64,000 nucleotides of DNA, taken from assembly GCA_043228905.1 (NCBI GenBank), contig JBHGNT010000010.1:21700001-21764000 (forward strand), given 5' to 3'. Source of the stretch: Azolla caroliniana (Eukaryota; Polypodiophyta). Numbering within the stretch: the stretch's first letter is position 1; each line of letters starts with the position of its first letter. This document shows positions 43,201 through 57,716 of this stretch, piece by piece. Position numbers and translations under genes: made by a program. Under the pieces are notes generated by a model that ran no database searches, was not told where the DNA came from, and saw only the letters and a program-made list of their open reading frames with translations.

Positions 43201-45804
43201 GTTATTCACATGAAGGATGGAGCAGCAGTGACTGGGCTGATGATTGCAGGGATATCTCTTACAACAGTTTCTATTACAGGAAATCCTATTTATGATCCAA
43301 TTGGCTCAATATTTGTGGGCACCTTGCTGGGGGTGGTAAGAATGTCTGTTTTAACTTAGTACATTGAAATATTTTGCTGTTTCCTTTACACACAATACAA
43401 GGAAGCCTGGAAAATACGCACATTGCATATGGCTTTAGCTATCTTGGCCTTTAATCAGCATTGCAAGTACATATCATCGTGTAAGAAGAAAGTCGACCAA
43501 GGCCAACACTTCAAGAACTGTTTCTAGGACTGGTAAGAATGCATGTTTCTACTCTTGGTTCTATGAGAACCTGTGTTTTCTTCATAGAAAACATAAAAAG
43601 ATGAGACTGGTAAATTTGCACATGTCTACATGCTCTTGCTATCCTTGGCCTTGACAAAACTCGTGATTATAAATCAGTGTAAGAAAGAAGGTTAAAGGTT
43701 AAAACACTTTTAAGAAAAGTGGATGTGAAAGGGACCTCCAGAAATAGCGGTAGCAGTGTTAACCTTGATTGATATAACCCCAAATATGGCTTACAGTGTT
43801 CGAATACTTTGGGATATGTATATTTGTGAACATCAATTTCATGGCAATAATAATTTATTTGACTTTTTCCCAATACCGATTCTCTCTCTTTGCCGTAGGT
43901 TGCTGTGTTTTTGATTCAACGAAACCGACATGCTTTGTTAGGAAGAGCGATGGACCGACAAGATATGAAACGTGTGCTTGATTTTCTAGCATCTGATCCA
44001 GTAATCTCTACATTACTGGAGGACAATGTTGACAATGTTTCACATGCACTTTTCTCAAAACCTTGTGCCACATTGATCTTGATTTCGTTTCTTTAGGTCG
44101 TGGATGCTGTCTATGATTGCAAAAGTGAAGTCATTGGACCGAGATCCTATAGATTCAAAGCAGAAATAGGTAAACATGCATCTTTTTAGTATTCTTTGCT
44201 AATATCTCTTTAGCATATGACTGTTAATGATCTAAGGAGATGTAGAAAGTTCATTCGTGAAGGTGTGCAGATGGCATGGTTAGAGGCCATGCTGTTACTA
44301 TGTAGAGGTCTTAGTGCAGACATTATCTGAGAAGTGGGGATACTCTTTCTAGGTGTGAATACAATCGCAAGTTTCCCTGCAGACAGCTCTCCACTCCTGT
44401 TAAGACTTGAAGAGTATAATGTTGCTAGGTCCTTCTCAAGCAAGTCTTCCAGGGATAGACTGTCATACTCTGGCGGATTAAACAATTATAGTCCTGGCAA
44501 GCGAGGAGTCTGTTTCCCATTCAATCAAGCCATGATCCTAGTCTTTTTTGATTGACAGGGTGACTTTCCAAATAAGGAGACTAATATGTCTTACCTGAAA
44601 TAATGTGCACATTCTCATTTATGGTCAATTCTCTGTGATGCTTTAGTTTCCACTGAATTTCATCTTATCAATTTCAATGAATTCTCAAAAGGGTTGAACA
44701 AATATAAGATTCTCTTTGATCTTTTGGAAATACAGTATCGTTGAAAAATGGAGCCTATTCAGAGAGTATATAGCTTTGTCTTTTACCCCTAGGTGGGTAT
44801 TTGTACATATAGTGACCATCGAAACAACTTCAGTGTAATGCAATAGGTCATAACATTAGAAGTGACGTACCAATGGAGATCATCTGTTCATAATCATACA
44901 ACTATGCAATAGTTGTCTTTACTACATGCAAAAAACCACCTAAGAGGTTAATATTAAATAATGAAATTTGAGAGAAACAAATTGGCTGAAGACAAACATT
45001 GCATGTCCCTTCGTATTGCTCTCTTCTTGTGTTAAATGTGTGATGTGAGATAGGCTTGAGAGTAGCACACTAGAGAGCAGCAAATGGGGCATCTAATCAA
45101 GAAAGTTATGTGTTGGTATCTGATTTTTCTCATTATTCAGGAATTGGTTGTTTACTGCCTATGGTGAAACGTAATTATACTCTTATCATATTTCTGGCTA
45201 CTCTGGCTACTCCATTAATTAGAGGAAATGTAGAGTTTATGTCTAGTTTCTTTTATGCAAATTAAACTATAGGTCCTTGCATCGTTTCATAGCACTTGCT
45301 GTTTTAATATCTCAGTAACCGTTTGGTATTGACAGACTTCAATGGAGTTGTCATTGTTAAGAATTACCTGAAGCAGAATCATCGAGAGGCATGGGCCAAT
45401 CAGGTTAGTTTATGGATTCTGGAGTACTGTGAATGCCATTCTATTCTGAAATAGTTTGGAGCTGATATCAAATTTATTATGATCTTTTATCTGGATGTTG
45501 TGGAATTCTGAAACAGTTCAAAGCAGCAGTAAATGATCCAGATGAACGTGCTTTGGATAATCTCATGTCTTTCTATGGTAGAATGTCTCTTGATTGCTCA
45601 TATCATACTGCAGTAAGTACATTGCTGATGTGAACTCCTTGTAGTGGATGTAAGTGGATATACATGTATTTTGCAGGGGAAGAAGTGGTTTCAGCTCTTG
45701 GTAGTGAGGTTGACAGATTGGAAAGAGAGATTCAGAGACTTGTTCCAGGAATTCGACATGTTGATATCGAAACTCACAATCCAAATGGTCCACTTTCTTC
45801 ATGA
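39919..45804 (+). CDS. MTPC4: Cation diffusion facilitator, ZnT9-like metal tolerance protein C4
   Basis: Thirteen exons: 39919-40192, 41291-41357, 42146-42278, 42459-42514, 42657-42771, 42862-42919, 42998-43116, 43216-43335, 43899-44000, 44097-44169, 45336-45403, 45517-45577, 45677-45804; 457 aa, the length I recall for the Arabidopsis protein. CDF proteins move Zn or other divalent ions. Visible: an Arg/Ser-rich N terminus fitting an organellar presequence; the TM2 metal motif HSLAD (H150-D154); HPYGYSKERFVWSLIS; a later membrane segment with EDGAAVTG; NPIYDPIGSI; a C-terminal cytosolic domain. This is the ZnT9 (SLC30A9) subgroup. The first exon is the least certain: its donor phase matches exon 2, but an in-frame ATG also exists at 39682, adding 79 Lys/Glu-rich residues. 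Intron 2 has a 158-bp tandem duplication. Confidence 0.92.
40203..40239. repeat. (CT)n microsatellite just after MTPC4 exon 1
   Basis: About 37 bp of CT starting 11 bp past the exon 1 donor; near-copies of 'ccatataagat' flank it. Confidence 0.9.
41783..42098. repeat. 158-bp tandem duplication in MTPC4 intron 2
   Basis: The segment starting 'atgctctagattttcactg' at 41783 recurs at 41941 with about 5% differences. Confidence 0.85.
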
Positions 45805-47330
45805 TTTATCTGGTGATTTTAATGTTCATCCAGAAGTCATGGTCAAATAAAAGAATACCACCCAAAAAAAGCAATTTGAGTGAAATAGCATATGATCAGA
45901 CGTGATAACTTTGTACAAATATCCAATTCGAGAAATTAAAAACAAACTCTACTTGATCACACTGCTCTATGAATGCATGATGATTTCAATTTCATAGAAA
46001 ATGTATTTGACAGAAAAGAGAAACAACCTAGGAATGTCATCAAAAGGTTACCTTGGTAAGGACAGATGGATATTAGATTCCAATGAAATAGAAAAGGTAT
46101 TAGAAGATCTACAAACTAACTTCAAAGTAAAGTAAAACAAATGTAAAGTTGGCAAGTTTTACTACCAGAGAAAAAAACGAAATGACCTGAGTGAGACAAA
46201 TGGAAATTGTTTGCTATGCTGTAACAATGTTCTGAAAATTTCGTAAGATTTCTTTGTTTCATCTTTGCAACACTTAGATGTTTTCTGCTCTTTTGTTTGA
46301 TTTGGACTATGCTGTGCCATGGCATAGAACTCTTACATATGGTCAAAATATTTTTGGCAGCCATACAAGTAAATATTTATCGTATTCTAATTTCTAAAGG
46401 CAATTATATAAGTAAATGTTTGTGGTATGCATATAAGTGTGAAATTTGTGCCATCTCTTTCCAGAAGTATCTATATTAAATACTTTGCATGGCTTAGCTA
46501 CGTATTTGAAACACTAATTTTTCATCAAATATATTTGTCACATTTTGAATATACATCATGTGAGCATCCACATTATGTTAAACCCGCCTCAGTTTTAGGA
46601 ATCTCATTATCGTTTTAATGGCCCCAGACATGATGTGACAAGTACCGAGGAACTTGCATGATGAAAAATGCACATTTGCAGTTAGTGAAGACAACAGGAC
46701 CTAAAAACCAAAAATCAGCAAGGTTTCCTAATTTAGGGCAAAATCCCAGTGTTCTTAGGTTTGTGACTTGTTACCAGAGAATAACATTGTTGCAAATTAC
46801 CTTTAATATCTTCTGACAAACTATCAACTGAACCTTGGCTTTCAAAACAAACTGCTAGAACATTGCAAAATGTCACTCAAATCCCGTTCTTATTTCTGTA
46901 ACTCTCAAACATAATTCTGAGACATCATATCATGGACACTGTACATTCTAACAGAGGAATACTACATTTGAAGATGCCTCTATTAACCCAGGGACTACAT
47001 ATCTATACAAAGTAGGGGCTTGGCACTAAGATTGAACCATTTTATGGCATCTCTTTTAGCCAAGGGATATTGGAAACTTCTATATAATAGGGGCTCGGAT
47101 TGAAGATATAATCAGTAACACGATTGGATTGAAGTTACAACACTTCCTGGCATTCCTGGCATTTATATAACCAACAAGATTTACTCTACTATGTGTGTAT
47201 TCTTTGCGATCATGTATCATCTCCATAACAGAACATGGTAAAATTGTAGAGCTTTTTTACTTCAATATTATGAAGATGCCACATGCTTTGGAAGGCATTT
47301 AGGGGTCATTTCTCAGTATGTAGCATCCCA
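45805..47330. other. Convergent 3' flanks of MTPC4 and the EXECUTER gene
   Basis: No gene seen. It should hold the 3' UTRs and polyadenylation sites of both genes. Frames at 46122-46618 have no recognisable content. Confidence 0.6.
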
Positions 47331-50300
47331 TTACTTCTGAGCCTTCAGCTTTAACCGATTGAAGAGCACAAGAAAATGTCTGTCTGGGACGGAGTATACA
47401 AAGCCAATCTCTGCTCCATTTAAATGACCAAGGCCCTGCAAAACCACATTCACCTTTATGCATTTAACTAGAGTGTTATGAAGAAAGTGGCTAAAACAAC
47501 GCTGTTATCTATTTAATGTTTACCTTCCCATCAAATAATAGGAGTTCTCCATCAACCCACTGCGGATTAATAAAACCAGGTTCTGCCAACATGCCCTGGC
47601 CTTTATACCTCGCAATCTACAAAGGCAATACATGAACCTCAAAACTTATTCCCCTAAGAAAACAATGGACACGGTTAAAGTCGCTAGTCATTATTACCAC
47701 TCCAAGCTCCTCTGGATAGATACCTTGATGTGACAGCTTACAGTCTTTCCCTATCTTTGCTCTGAAGGTAACCTAGAAAACAAAAAGCAACAATTTGGAA
47801 CTAAAAACAAATCTAATCAAGGAATACTGAGGGATAAAACTAGAAAGTTCATACTTGACCAGCTGGTACATTCAAATCTCCAGTAAGCTTCACAGCTTCA
47901 ACATATTCAAAAAACTCAAGTTTTTCTTTATAATTGCTTATATCTGATTCTCTATGCCAGTGGCCAAATTTTCGCCGTAGCTGGACTATCTCTGATGTAA
48001 AAGGCCCAAAAGAACCAATATATAATCCTGTCAAAAAATGAAGGATCTCTAACTCTCTCATATAATCCTGCAAACAAAGGTGGTACCATGGGTCATGTTG
48101 GCCCCCTGTGGACGTTAATATATCATTATGAACATATGAAGCTATTAATCTAGAGGTCAAGCAACTATAATGCGAACTTGTAGACCTAGGTTGAAATATT
48201 CAAACCGGTCGACAACTCTTTTCAACAATCTAAATTGTTCTCATTGCACAGCAATCTTAAAATCATTTGACAAGTTGGAGAAACATACTAGGACGCCAAG
48301 AAAAGATTATCCTTCCACATTTTCCTAATAAGCTACTGTGAAACTTCTAGTGTCACGAACCTGATACTGTCCACACCAGGCTAGAGACAGTATATTCTTT
48401 TCCATAGGTCTGTCAAACTTTTCAGCATTCTCATATTTCCAAGTATAGTCATTCAACATTACTTCTATGCTACGCAGTTCAAGCATTTAAACCAGTCCAC
48501 AATTCTTTTCAAGAGTCTAAATCGTTTAAATTACAGCAATCATATAGATTTAGGTTCAAACTTTTAGACCAGCCAACTAGCACCATAAGCATGGAATCTC
48601 TCTTAGCTAATATAAGGGCAGAAATCATGCTTGAACTTATATTAGTTACGACACATCTCAATTTACATCAAGCTGGTTTTTCTGAGTGAGCTTGCCCTAG
48701 AATGACCTGAAGACTTATGCCTTGTAATACTCTCAATGAAACACACTATTACAAAGCCGATGAAAACGACCACAGAGATACTGCTAGATAATGCAGTTTC
48801 ACAGTCTATATTCACACCAATTTCTATTACTGAGTAATTCTACACAAAAAAAGTTATTGAGAAAACAGTTTGATCAGACCTCGTTCTGCAGTAGGATATG
48901 GTTTCATTATTGGAACTTCCAAAGAGCTGTTGGGCCATTTCTTATTGAAAACTCCAAAATATAGTTCAAGCTGTGGAAAGACGGCAATATATAACTTTGC
49001 TAACATTATTTTTGCTTGTCAACTGAAATAATGTCATCAAATTGTATCCCCATGCTTACAAGGGATTATAATAGATTAATCAGCAATTATGTTATGTCAT
49101 GCTATGCAGTCCTACCTCCTTCACGTTCATACTGGATCAACATACTTAGTTCTGTGATGCCATAATAAGCCAATCCAAGTACTTATTGAGTTCTTGCAGT
49201 ATTGACCAAACCTCTAGTATGTCTATAATAATTTAGAAGAAAGAACCTGTACACAATCCTAGCACATGATTTTTTTTGCATGTAACATTAATATTTATTC
49301 ATTGCATAAGAGAAATTAGGTTTAAGGTGTTATGAATTTAGGTCAACAATACCTGACCCATAAATAAAACATATTCTACGAGGCATGATTACCTGTCAAA
49401 GGGTCTGCTTCAGAATCAAGAAACTTGATTCGCTCAAAAGATGTACACTTTGAGAGGACATAGCGTTTCTGTACTTGGTTAACAGCCAGTTTGAGAAGCT
49501 CACTCATTTCCCTTGAAACCTGCATATCTTTATTAGTAACAATGGTCTGCATTAAGACAGTAACATAAATAAAAACATACAATCAAATATATAACAGACC
49601 ATGCAGGTGGATGCTGCAGAGAGCACAATTATCTCACCAATTGTCTGACTTTTAATCTAAACTTAACATAACAGCTGTTTCAAAAAAAACCTATTTTTAT
49701 TGGCCTGAGCGGGAACCAACAATTTTGCTCTATCTAGAAACAGCCTAATTTCTGCAGGGAAGAGTCAATTTTCAGCTCGGTCCCCCTATCTTGTTCTCGT
49801 GATTAGAACAGGGAATAGTTTTCCCTATTCCATATTTCCATCCTCATAAAGCACTCATTTTGTCTATGCAATCATTTTCAGAATAGTAATACCTTGACTG
49901 GAATTTTATCAAGATTTGAACTGGCTTCAGATGCATCTGGTTGAGAATCTGATAATGACGGTGTCATAAGAGCGGCCACTTTCAATGAAGCCAATGACTC
50001 TCTGTCCTGCATCAGTGCTGCATATTCTTCAATGTGTAATAGAAAGGAATCTTTACTTCGATATTCAATTCTTGCTGGAACCCTTGTAGAAACCTTAGGT
50101 AGTTTTCTAGCTGCAGCATTTTGAAGCATTCCACCAACTATTAATCTAATGGGTGTCTCCTTTAATTCTTGGATGAATTCATCATCATTGCCAGCTTCAT
50201 TGTTTGATTCTCGCTCAACTTCATCCAAAGGCTCTAAAGGTTCTATTTGACTCTTAGAACTTTTGTTCTCTTGAGTCCCAACTTGCTCCAAAAGTTTCTC

Positions 50301-53086
50301 AACAATCTTAGGGATATCCTCCCCGTTTGGAGTAGTCACCTTAAATACCTTAAGTTTTACATCAGGTAATCGATCTTTGAGGAAATTAATGATGCTGTTT
50401 AATCCATCATCAGCTGGATCTTCACCCTTGTTTTTGTCATCTCTAAAAGCTTTTGTTAAGTCTTTAGCCATATCTCCTTTTCCATCTTCAGTCAAGACAT
50501 TCACATTCATGACATTGGAATTGTCATTGATCTTCCCATCAACTGAACTGGCTGACACTGGTGCGGACTCCTTAGCTATTCCTTGTTGCAAATATACTGC
50601 CTGTATGATTGATTGATCATAAAACCCATTTTAGACAACTAATCTTTTGGGATGAAATCAACAAATTAAACAATGCAATTTATATACCTGTTGATGGTAC
50701 CCGTTAGAGTCTTTGCGTATGAATACTTCAAACAATGGATTGCCTGATGCTGAATTCGCCAGCTGCCTGTCAACAGCAAAACCAGTAATTAAAATAACAA
50801 AATGAGCTGCAACAAAAATAAAACAAAAATATTCTCCAACCTTGCCGTGTATCCCTTAGCTATGAGCTTTCCATATGACGGGCTGATGTTAATGATCCGT
50901 CCATATGGATCACTTTCACCCTCAGATAATCCCACCCACCACCCTACCTGCATTGCACATTACAGTGGTGCATTAAATTTCTTGTTATATGTATCTTTAT
51001 TTCAGATACACGAAGGTAAAAGGGAGTTCACGTCGATGTTTATCCAAAAAATTACCAATCCGGCTGCAGCTTTATCTCTCAGTCGTTGTGCTTCTTCATA
51101 GTGTTCAGTACTGAGAGCTTTCTGTAGAGGAGGTAGTAAAATTTGAGGGTTAGCAAGTGCAATACTGGAGAAAAGAGAGAAATATGAATATTCTGCAAAA
51201 TAAGTACTAAACTTCCAGGGTCAGCCAATGGAAGTCTACAGAATAGGAAGAAATGATGTTCATATACCGTTAGTTCTGTGAAGGCTTCCGAAACTGGGTC
51301 CTTCACAGTTGCCTCATTCAGGATAGCTTTCAACCGTGCAGCCTCTTTGAAATCTTCTTCACAGACTGCACTCTCAAGTTCACACTGCACAAAAGAGGCT
51401 TCCTGGTGAGCCTTTAAGCATAACATCACCAGGAAATGCTGTTTTTCTTTTTATTTTTAGTTTATTATTAATTAATTATTTTACTTACTCCCGTGGATCT
51501 TTTGAAATTAGAAAAGAAAACATTGTATGGTTCCTAGACAGGAGAAGCCGAGGTTGATTGGAAATCAGTGAGTCTGATCAACATTGGGTTCCAATGTGTG
51601 TCAATTAAAAGTGGTGGATTAGATATTATTTTTGGAGAGTTGACACTTCGCAGCAGCAGCAAGAATTGGCTCGTATAAACAAACCCTTTTTGACATAGAA
51701 ACCATAACGATATTGCTCTTTGCATGTCTCATAACTAAAAGTCCTCTGCTACATGCGGATGATAAATAGGCTTAAATTGCTGGCTGAGTCTATTTTACTA
51801 TATTGTTTCCTATTAATTATCACTAAGAAATACAAAAAGAGGTGCTGGTCTTCGGAACCAGCAAGGTGTCAAATTTGTACTTCAGGAGCAATTTAGCTTC
51901 TAAGCTGTAAAATTAAATTTTAAGGAATCCATAAACTTCAGGAAGTTTTATTTTTTTATCTAAGATTTCCAGGGGAAAACGTTTGCCAAGTGATGGATGG
52001 ATTGTCGTTTTGCCATTCAGTGGAAATCATAAAGATCATCATGTGAGCTTTTATACACATCAGAAAGCAGAACGATCTTCATGTAAGCTTTAATACATAA
52101 AAGGAGATTAGTGTTTAGAAGGAAATTCCCTTCCAAGTGCGCCTTGGTTTATAAATGAATTGCGCAGAAGGAGCTCCTTTTTCAGCAGGCAAGGAAAACT
52201 CGTTGTGAGATTTTGTTTATAACCCATCGAAAAACTCATTCCCGAGGAGAGTTTATGGGTAACGTATCAAGCAAAAAGGGATTCTTAGAAAAAAGAATTG
52301 CATCTAGGCAACCAATGCATTGAGAAAAAAGAGCTTCTTTTAAAGAAAGAAAAAATCTTCCCGTCATATTTATGCATAACCAATCAAACTTCATTTTCAG
52401 ACGGAAAAAAGTTTTCCTGATGAGATTTTATGCACAATCCATCACTAGAAAGATATTTTGTTTTCAGAAGGCAGCATATTGATAACAAGCGGTTCACGTA
52501 CCTTAACAATAGATAATGCCTTCTCTTGTTCTTCAAGTGCAGTAAAATACTTTTGCCATCTCTCCCAACTCCATTTCTCCTTTTCATCTTCCAGATCCAA
52601 CTCCATCTCTACATGTTCTTCTACTTCAGATGCTTCTTTCTGCTCCAAATTCTCTTTTCTTGATCCATCGAAGTATGCTTGCAACCTCTTATTTGCGATG
52701 CTAAGCATCTCACGCAAAGGGTCACCTATCCGTGAAGCAACTTTTTGCAGTGATTCAATGTCCCATATAGATATAGGAGATGACGACTGATCATTTGAAT
52801 TATTGCTTCCTGTAGCACAACAAATGAAGGGAGGAACTCCGTTTCTTTGAGTGATCTCTGGAAACCTGCAAACCCTTATTCTGACAGAGCTCTGTTTTAA
52901 ATGGGAATTGAATGCAGCCGGAGTGGAATAGGAGTAAGAAGACGATGCTGATGATGGATTTAGAGCTCGAATAGCCTTTAGACGGAGCTGGCAATCATGA
53001 CGAGAAGTATCTACCATGAAGGGCGGGCTATATGGAAAAGAAGAAGAAGAAGAAGAAGAAGAAGAAGACATGGTGGGATTAGCCAT
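47331..53086 (-). CDS. EX2: EXECUTER-family chloroplast protein (singlet-oxygen signalling)
   Basis: Eleven exons: 52502-53086, 51268-51384, 51056-51121, 50841-50947, 50688-50766, 49893-50600, 49393-49519, 47855-48027, 47698-47772, 47524-47616, 47331-47435; 744 aa. EX1 and EX2 are thylakoid-associated proteins that pass the chloroplast singlet-oxygen signal to the nucleus. Seen: a Ser-rich transit-type N terminus with a poly-Ser run from a GAA-type microsatellite; [10 protein letters not shown] then a UVR-like segment ([12 protein letters not shown]); [10 protein letters not shown]; an acidic linker; and the C-terminal DUF3506/SOS domain ([29 protein letters not shown]). W699 in QWVDGEL matches the oxidised Trp643 of EX1. 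The segment [18 protein letters not shown] looks more EX2- than EX1-like, so the symbol is tentative; the family is secure. Confidence 0.92.
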
Positions 53087-55209
53087 ACAATGCAAACCCT
53101 AAAAGCCTTCGGTGATAGTGTCTGTGGATTTATATTGTCAGAAACTCAGAGAGGGAATGTTTGGTCCGATAGAAGAACCATTGTGTTTGTGTCACGTGTG
53201 TGTATCTCTCATCGCTACAGCCTACTATCATTTCTGCACCTACAGAATCGATACCTCTCTATCTTTCTTTTATCTACTCTCTCTGTTCATTTTGTCCTTT
53301 CATATATGTACATATGTACATAGTAACATATGTATGTATGTACCATATGTATTGTCTCTTACATACTTACCATCGTTATCATCATTGCCTTGCCTTGCCT
53401 TGCCTTGTGCCTGTCTTGTCTTGACTTTCTTTTTTAGCCTTTGTCACTTCCTTCACTCTCTCTCTCTCACTCATGGCTCCATGGACCATGGCCATCAAAG
53501 GGCCAATAATGCATCGCAAGTTGCTCCTCCCAACCAACCTCCATTGCCTTTTGGCAGCCATTGTTAGTTTGCCTAGTGACCCCACGGCACCACAGGACAT
53601 AATCATAGTCTCCTTGCTATATGAATCCTATCGCCCCATCCTATTCCTTTAGCCAATTGTATATTGGTAGCTTGGCTACATTTATTCACTGTTTCCAGTT
53701 TTGTGTCCTTTGGTTGATAGTTTTATCAAACCATATGGTTGGATTAATGACATGTGACATTCTTTTTTCTTGAACACTACTAAAATAATATCTACTTTAT
53801 GGATGACTACTCGTCCCATAGATTATCCACAAAGAGTGTAGATATTTAGTTTGTGGATGGCTTCTATTCTTTGTCTCGAGTGTGTCATCCCTTGTAATAT
53901 GTTAGTGCCACTTTGAGGATGTTTGAAGTTTATTCAATTATGTGCTTCCTTTCAAGCTATGTTTATCATCAGGCCTATTGTTTGTCAACACTAAATTTTG
54001 TAATCTGATGCCCACTTCTTTACATAAAATCAAAATCTTTTACATTCAACATAGCTTTTAGGCCTGGTACGTTAGAGAACAAAGTTAAGATTGTAAAGCA
54101 TAATTTAACTACTGATTCTTTATATTTATACTCAACCTATATATGTGATTTCCAAACAATTTGTGATCGTAAACTCCAACATACTAAAATCCATTCAAGA
54201 TTTTTCTCGTTTAAGACTACGACAAGAGATGCTTTACTTCTTACCTTACCTTTGTCATTCAAACAAGATTCTCTCCACTAACCATGCTCTATTAACTAGT
54301 AGGTAAATGAGCAACTATCCTCTTCTTCACTTGTCTACGAGGCAATGAATTTACCAAATAGTGACTTTCCACACAAATTTGTGTAAAAACCGTTGTGAAA
54401 CTCAAAATGGGTGATGGAAACCATTACGGGCATAGTTTCTATTTGAGCCTTGTGATACAAAAGCAAATCCATTGAACGTAGAACACACAATATATTATGA
54501 ACATAGAAATGCCTATAGAAATTCTAGTTTAGAACTGTAGGACAGAAAAGCAGGTTGGTCATAACTACACATAATGCGAGCATTGATAAATTGTTTCTTG
54601 ATAGAACGACAACGTTTAAAGTTTGTTCTTCTGATATGGCACTACTGCTTTCTGGTGATGTGCAAGGCAATACAATTTTTCACAAGTAACTTTTGTGAGA
54701 CATGCTAGGCATACTGCAGTTTATCACATCAACAGTTATCTAGCTGAAAAAAAATACCGTTTCTGACCCTGCATAAATCTGATTAGTTGGTTAAACACTT
54801 GAATTAATCAAGCTTATAAGATACACCATATATAGGAAGGAAACAAGACAAGGACATGAAATTAAGTTTTTGTATAATTTAAATGACATTTGGCGCATAA
54901 AATGTAAACTGTCTTCTCTCCTTGTCTGCCCATCAACAAAATTTTGCTTTGGTGCACAAAATCTCCAGCAAAGAAAATGATCAAATTGGGGATACCAGTT
55001 GAATATCTCATTCCTATAGAATATAACTACTGAATAAGGATATGCCTACAAATGATCAAGTTTCTCTCAAAGTAAATGGTCCTCGGTATGTACTACAAGG
55101 GACTGATATCAACATTCCCAAAAAGAATTGTTTTTCCATAACTCCTCCAACCATACCCCACATGCAATCCAATAACAAACTTTACATGGATCATTAGCAA
55201 CAAGCAAAG
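53087..55209. other. Intergenic, EXECUTER promoter side
   Basis: Holds the presumed EXECUTER promoter near 53.1-53.3 kb, a short TTGCC pentanucleotide run near 53387-53407, and A/T-rich DNA without a supportable gene. Confidence 0.6.
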
Positions 55210-56708
55210 TCATAAGCTGTGACTTGGCTCAGGGGGCAATCGTGACTTAACTTGATTAGCGAGATGTGGCAACGTCTTCATTTGTTCCTTAACCACCCCC
55301 TCCATACACTTCTCAAGCTCTCTGGTAGAGACATCTGATTGCCTAACTAGCCTTTCAGCTTCGAACCTGTCTTGGCAAACCATCAAGCTACGACTTAATC
55401 TTTCCTGCAATAAGTTTCGGAAAGCAAGAGTTTTAAGAGCTTATTATTATGAACCTCTTCATTAGTTGGAATGAGAATTATCAAAAGTTAACGCAGGATG
55501 TGACAAGAGTAAAGTATGATTTTATGAAAACGGTATTGAATAAGCATAGAAAATTCCATAATTCTCAACATTGTCATCCCAGCTCCTCTCCAAGTCTCTA
55601 GCTAAGCATCACACTCATTGTCTCCTTTCATATTCGTTTTCCTGTATCTGATCCACTCTCTGCGATTTTCTTTATTTCTTTGTTACAAAAGGACTATATA
55701 TCATCCGTTGTCTCCTCTGAAAGGCAACATGGGCCATTCTCTATGACTTTCCTTATTTCTTATCTTTGCCATACAAAGTCTCCTAGCTCTATATCATTTA
55801 TAGTCTCCTTTAAATTTTGAAAGGTCTATTGTCTATGAGTTTTTCTTCTTTTTCTTTCTTTGACATGCAAGACCTCCTATCTCTATATCATCTATTGTCT
55901 CTTTCGAAATTCGAGATGATCTATTCTCTACGACTTTGATGCTTTTATTCTTAGCCATGCAAGGTCCTCTAGCTCAATATAATTCACTACCTCCTTGAAA
56001 TTCGAAATGGTCCATTCTCTAGCTCAATATAATTCACTACCTCCTTGAAATTCGGAATGGTCCATTCTCTAGGACTTTCATTGTTTATCATGCAAGGTCT
56101 TCTAACTCTATGTCTTATCTTCGCAAATGACTATAAAAATTCTCTCACTGGAGAACTAACCTGGAACCTTGACATTTCGTTTTGCACAGTAGAGTTGGCT
56201 TTCACCACAGGCGCGCTGCATCGTTCAACACAGTGACTGATCTGTTCCTGACTTCGGCTCCTATCGAAACACTCATATGCGCACTTGAAATACGCTCTCT
56301 GTAAAGAATGGAAGAAAAACAGTAAAATTTTTTTACATATGTCGACATAGAGAGAAAAATAAAGAAGAAAAGAAAACAGAAATAAAACGGCAGAAGAAAC
56401 ACAAAAAAAACAAAAATATGTAGAGAGAGAGAGAGAGAGATGGGAATGGACGTGGAGATGGAGATGGAGATGGAGCAGAAAGTTAAGAAAACCTCCTTGG
56501 AAGATGCACGTACGTCTGTGAGAGTGAGGGAGACACTGACTAAAGGAAGAAATAACGAAAGCAAGAAAAAAAAAACAGCATAGGCACGCATAGTGAGAGA
56601 GACCTGGAGTGTGAAATTCACATAGTTCTGTACATCCTTGAACGCCTCGTCTGCGGCCGACTGGAGGTCCTTCTGGAGATCAGAGACAAATGGTGGCACG
56701 TCCGCCAT
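55210..56708 (-). CDS. FAM136A/DUF842 family small twin-CX3C protein
   Basis: Three exons: 56604-56708, 56161-56298, 55210-55404; 145 aa, the normal family length. Exon 2 carries YFKCAYECFDRR and SHCVERCSAP, a twin CX3C pair (C41/C45 and C58/C62), the pattern of proteins oxidised in the mitochondrial intermembrane space. The last exon starts ERLSRSLMVCQDRFE, a signature of the plant members, and ends in a helical region. All junctions are phase 0. Human FAM136A is mitochondrial; the molecular role of the plant members is not established. The intron at 55405-56160 contains a roughly 47-bp tandem duplication around 55970-56065. Confidence 0.93.
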
Positions 56709-57716
56709 AGCCTCTTCCTTCCGTCGTCTTCTGCCTCAGGCTTCGCACAGGTTTCGTTCTTTCGTCTTCAAAGGGTTTTACGTGTGCTACCTGCTCATAT
56801 TTGTGTAGCTACATATATGTATGTATGTATAGACTCTAGAGCCAGATGAGTTTAAGTAATTACCAAAATACCCCTCCTCTATTTTTCTTAAATGCTACTA
56901 GGTAAACTATATGTTAGTATCTTCAATAAATCTTTCTTTGGCATTCACGGTACTCAAAGATCAACGCTGCTAGATAAAACCATATTTTAGTATCTTCACT
57001 AAATATTTATTGGATATTTATTCACCAAAGAGTGCCACCATGAACCACATGTACTTAGACCTTTCCACAATTACATTGTGGTTGTGAATGTGTATTACAA
57101 TGTTACACAATGGCATGGTTTTCAATGTCGACACCCAATAAATGTCAAGTATATGCATAGCACGAGGATTCTCAATGAAGTCCTTACACATTCATTCTAC
57201 CCGCATTTTTATATACCCATGTATAAAAGAGATCAGTTCCTTCTTTCTTTTTGCAATATTTGTTATACTCACTTTCAACACTCATGGACCCTTCAGATGC
57301 TAAAAGAAGTCAAATATCTTGTCGCTCTTTTTACAATAGTGTACATATTCCCTTTCAACACTCGTGGATCCATTTGATGAGTACAACAATTAAAAATATA
57401 TATAGCATTGGCGACATATTTGATCTGCGAGACAACTGATAATACATCAACTTATTATATTTATAGAATATGATATTTTTAACTGAATAATAATACAATG
57501 CTGATCCTTCTTATTATGTGACTACATAACCTGCTATCTTCGACTTGTTGCTTGTAAGGATCAAGCCAAGTGCCAAGGTGGGGGGAGTCGAAAAAATGGA
57601 GTATCCCAAGAAAAATGGCAAAAAAAATGTGAAAGCAACCAAAGAAAGGATGAGAATGGTAATAAGGTGCGCCTCTCTTTGCTTCAGTTGATTCCAAGAT
57701 GACAGGATGAAAAACA
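56709..57716. other. Intergenic, DUF842 gene promoter and coiled-coil gene 3' flank
   Basis: No gene seen. Near-copies of 'ggtaaactatatgttagtatcttc' at about 56900 and 56975, and of 'ctttcaacactc' with 'tggacc/tggatcc' at about 57270 and 57350, show small duplications. Confidence 0.55.
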
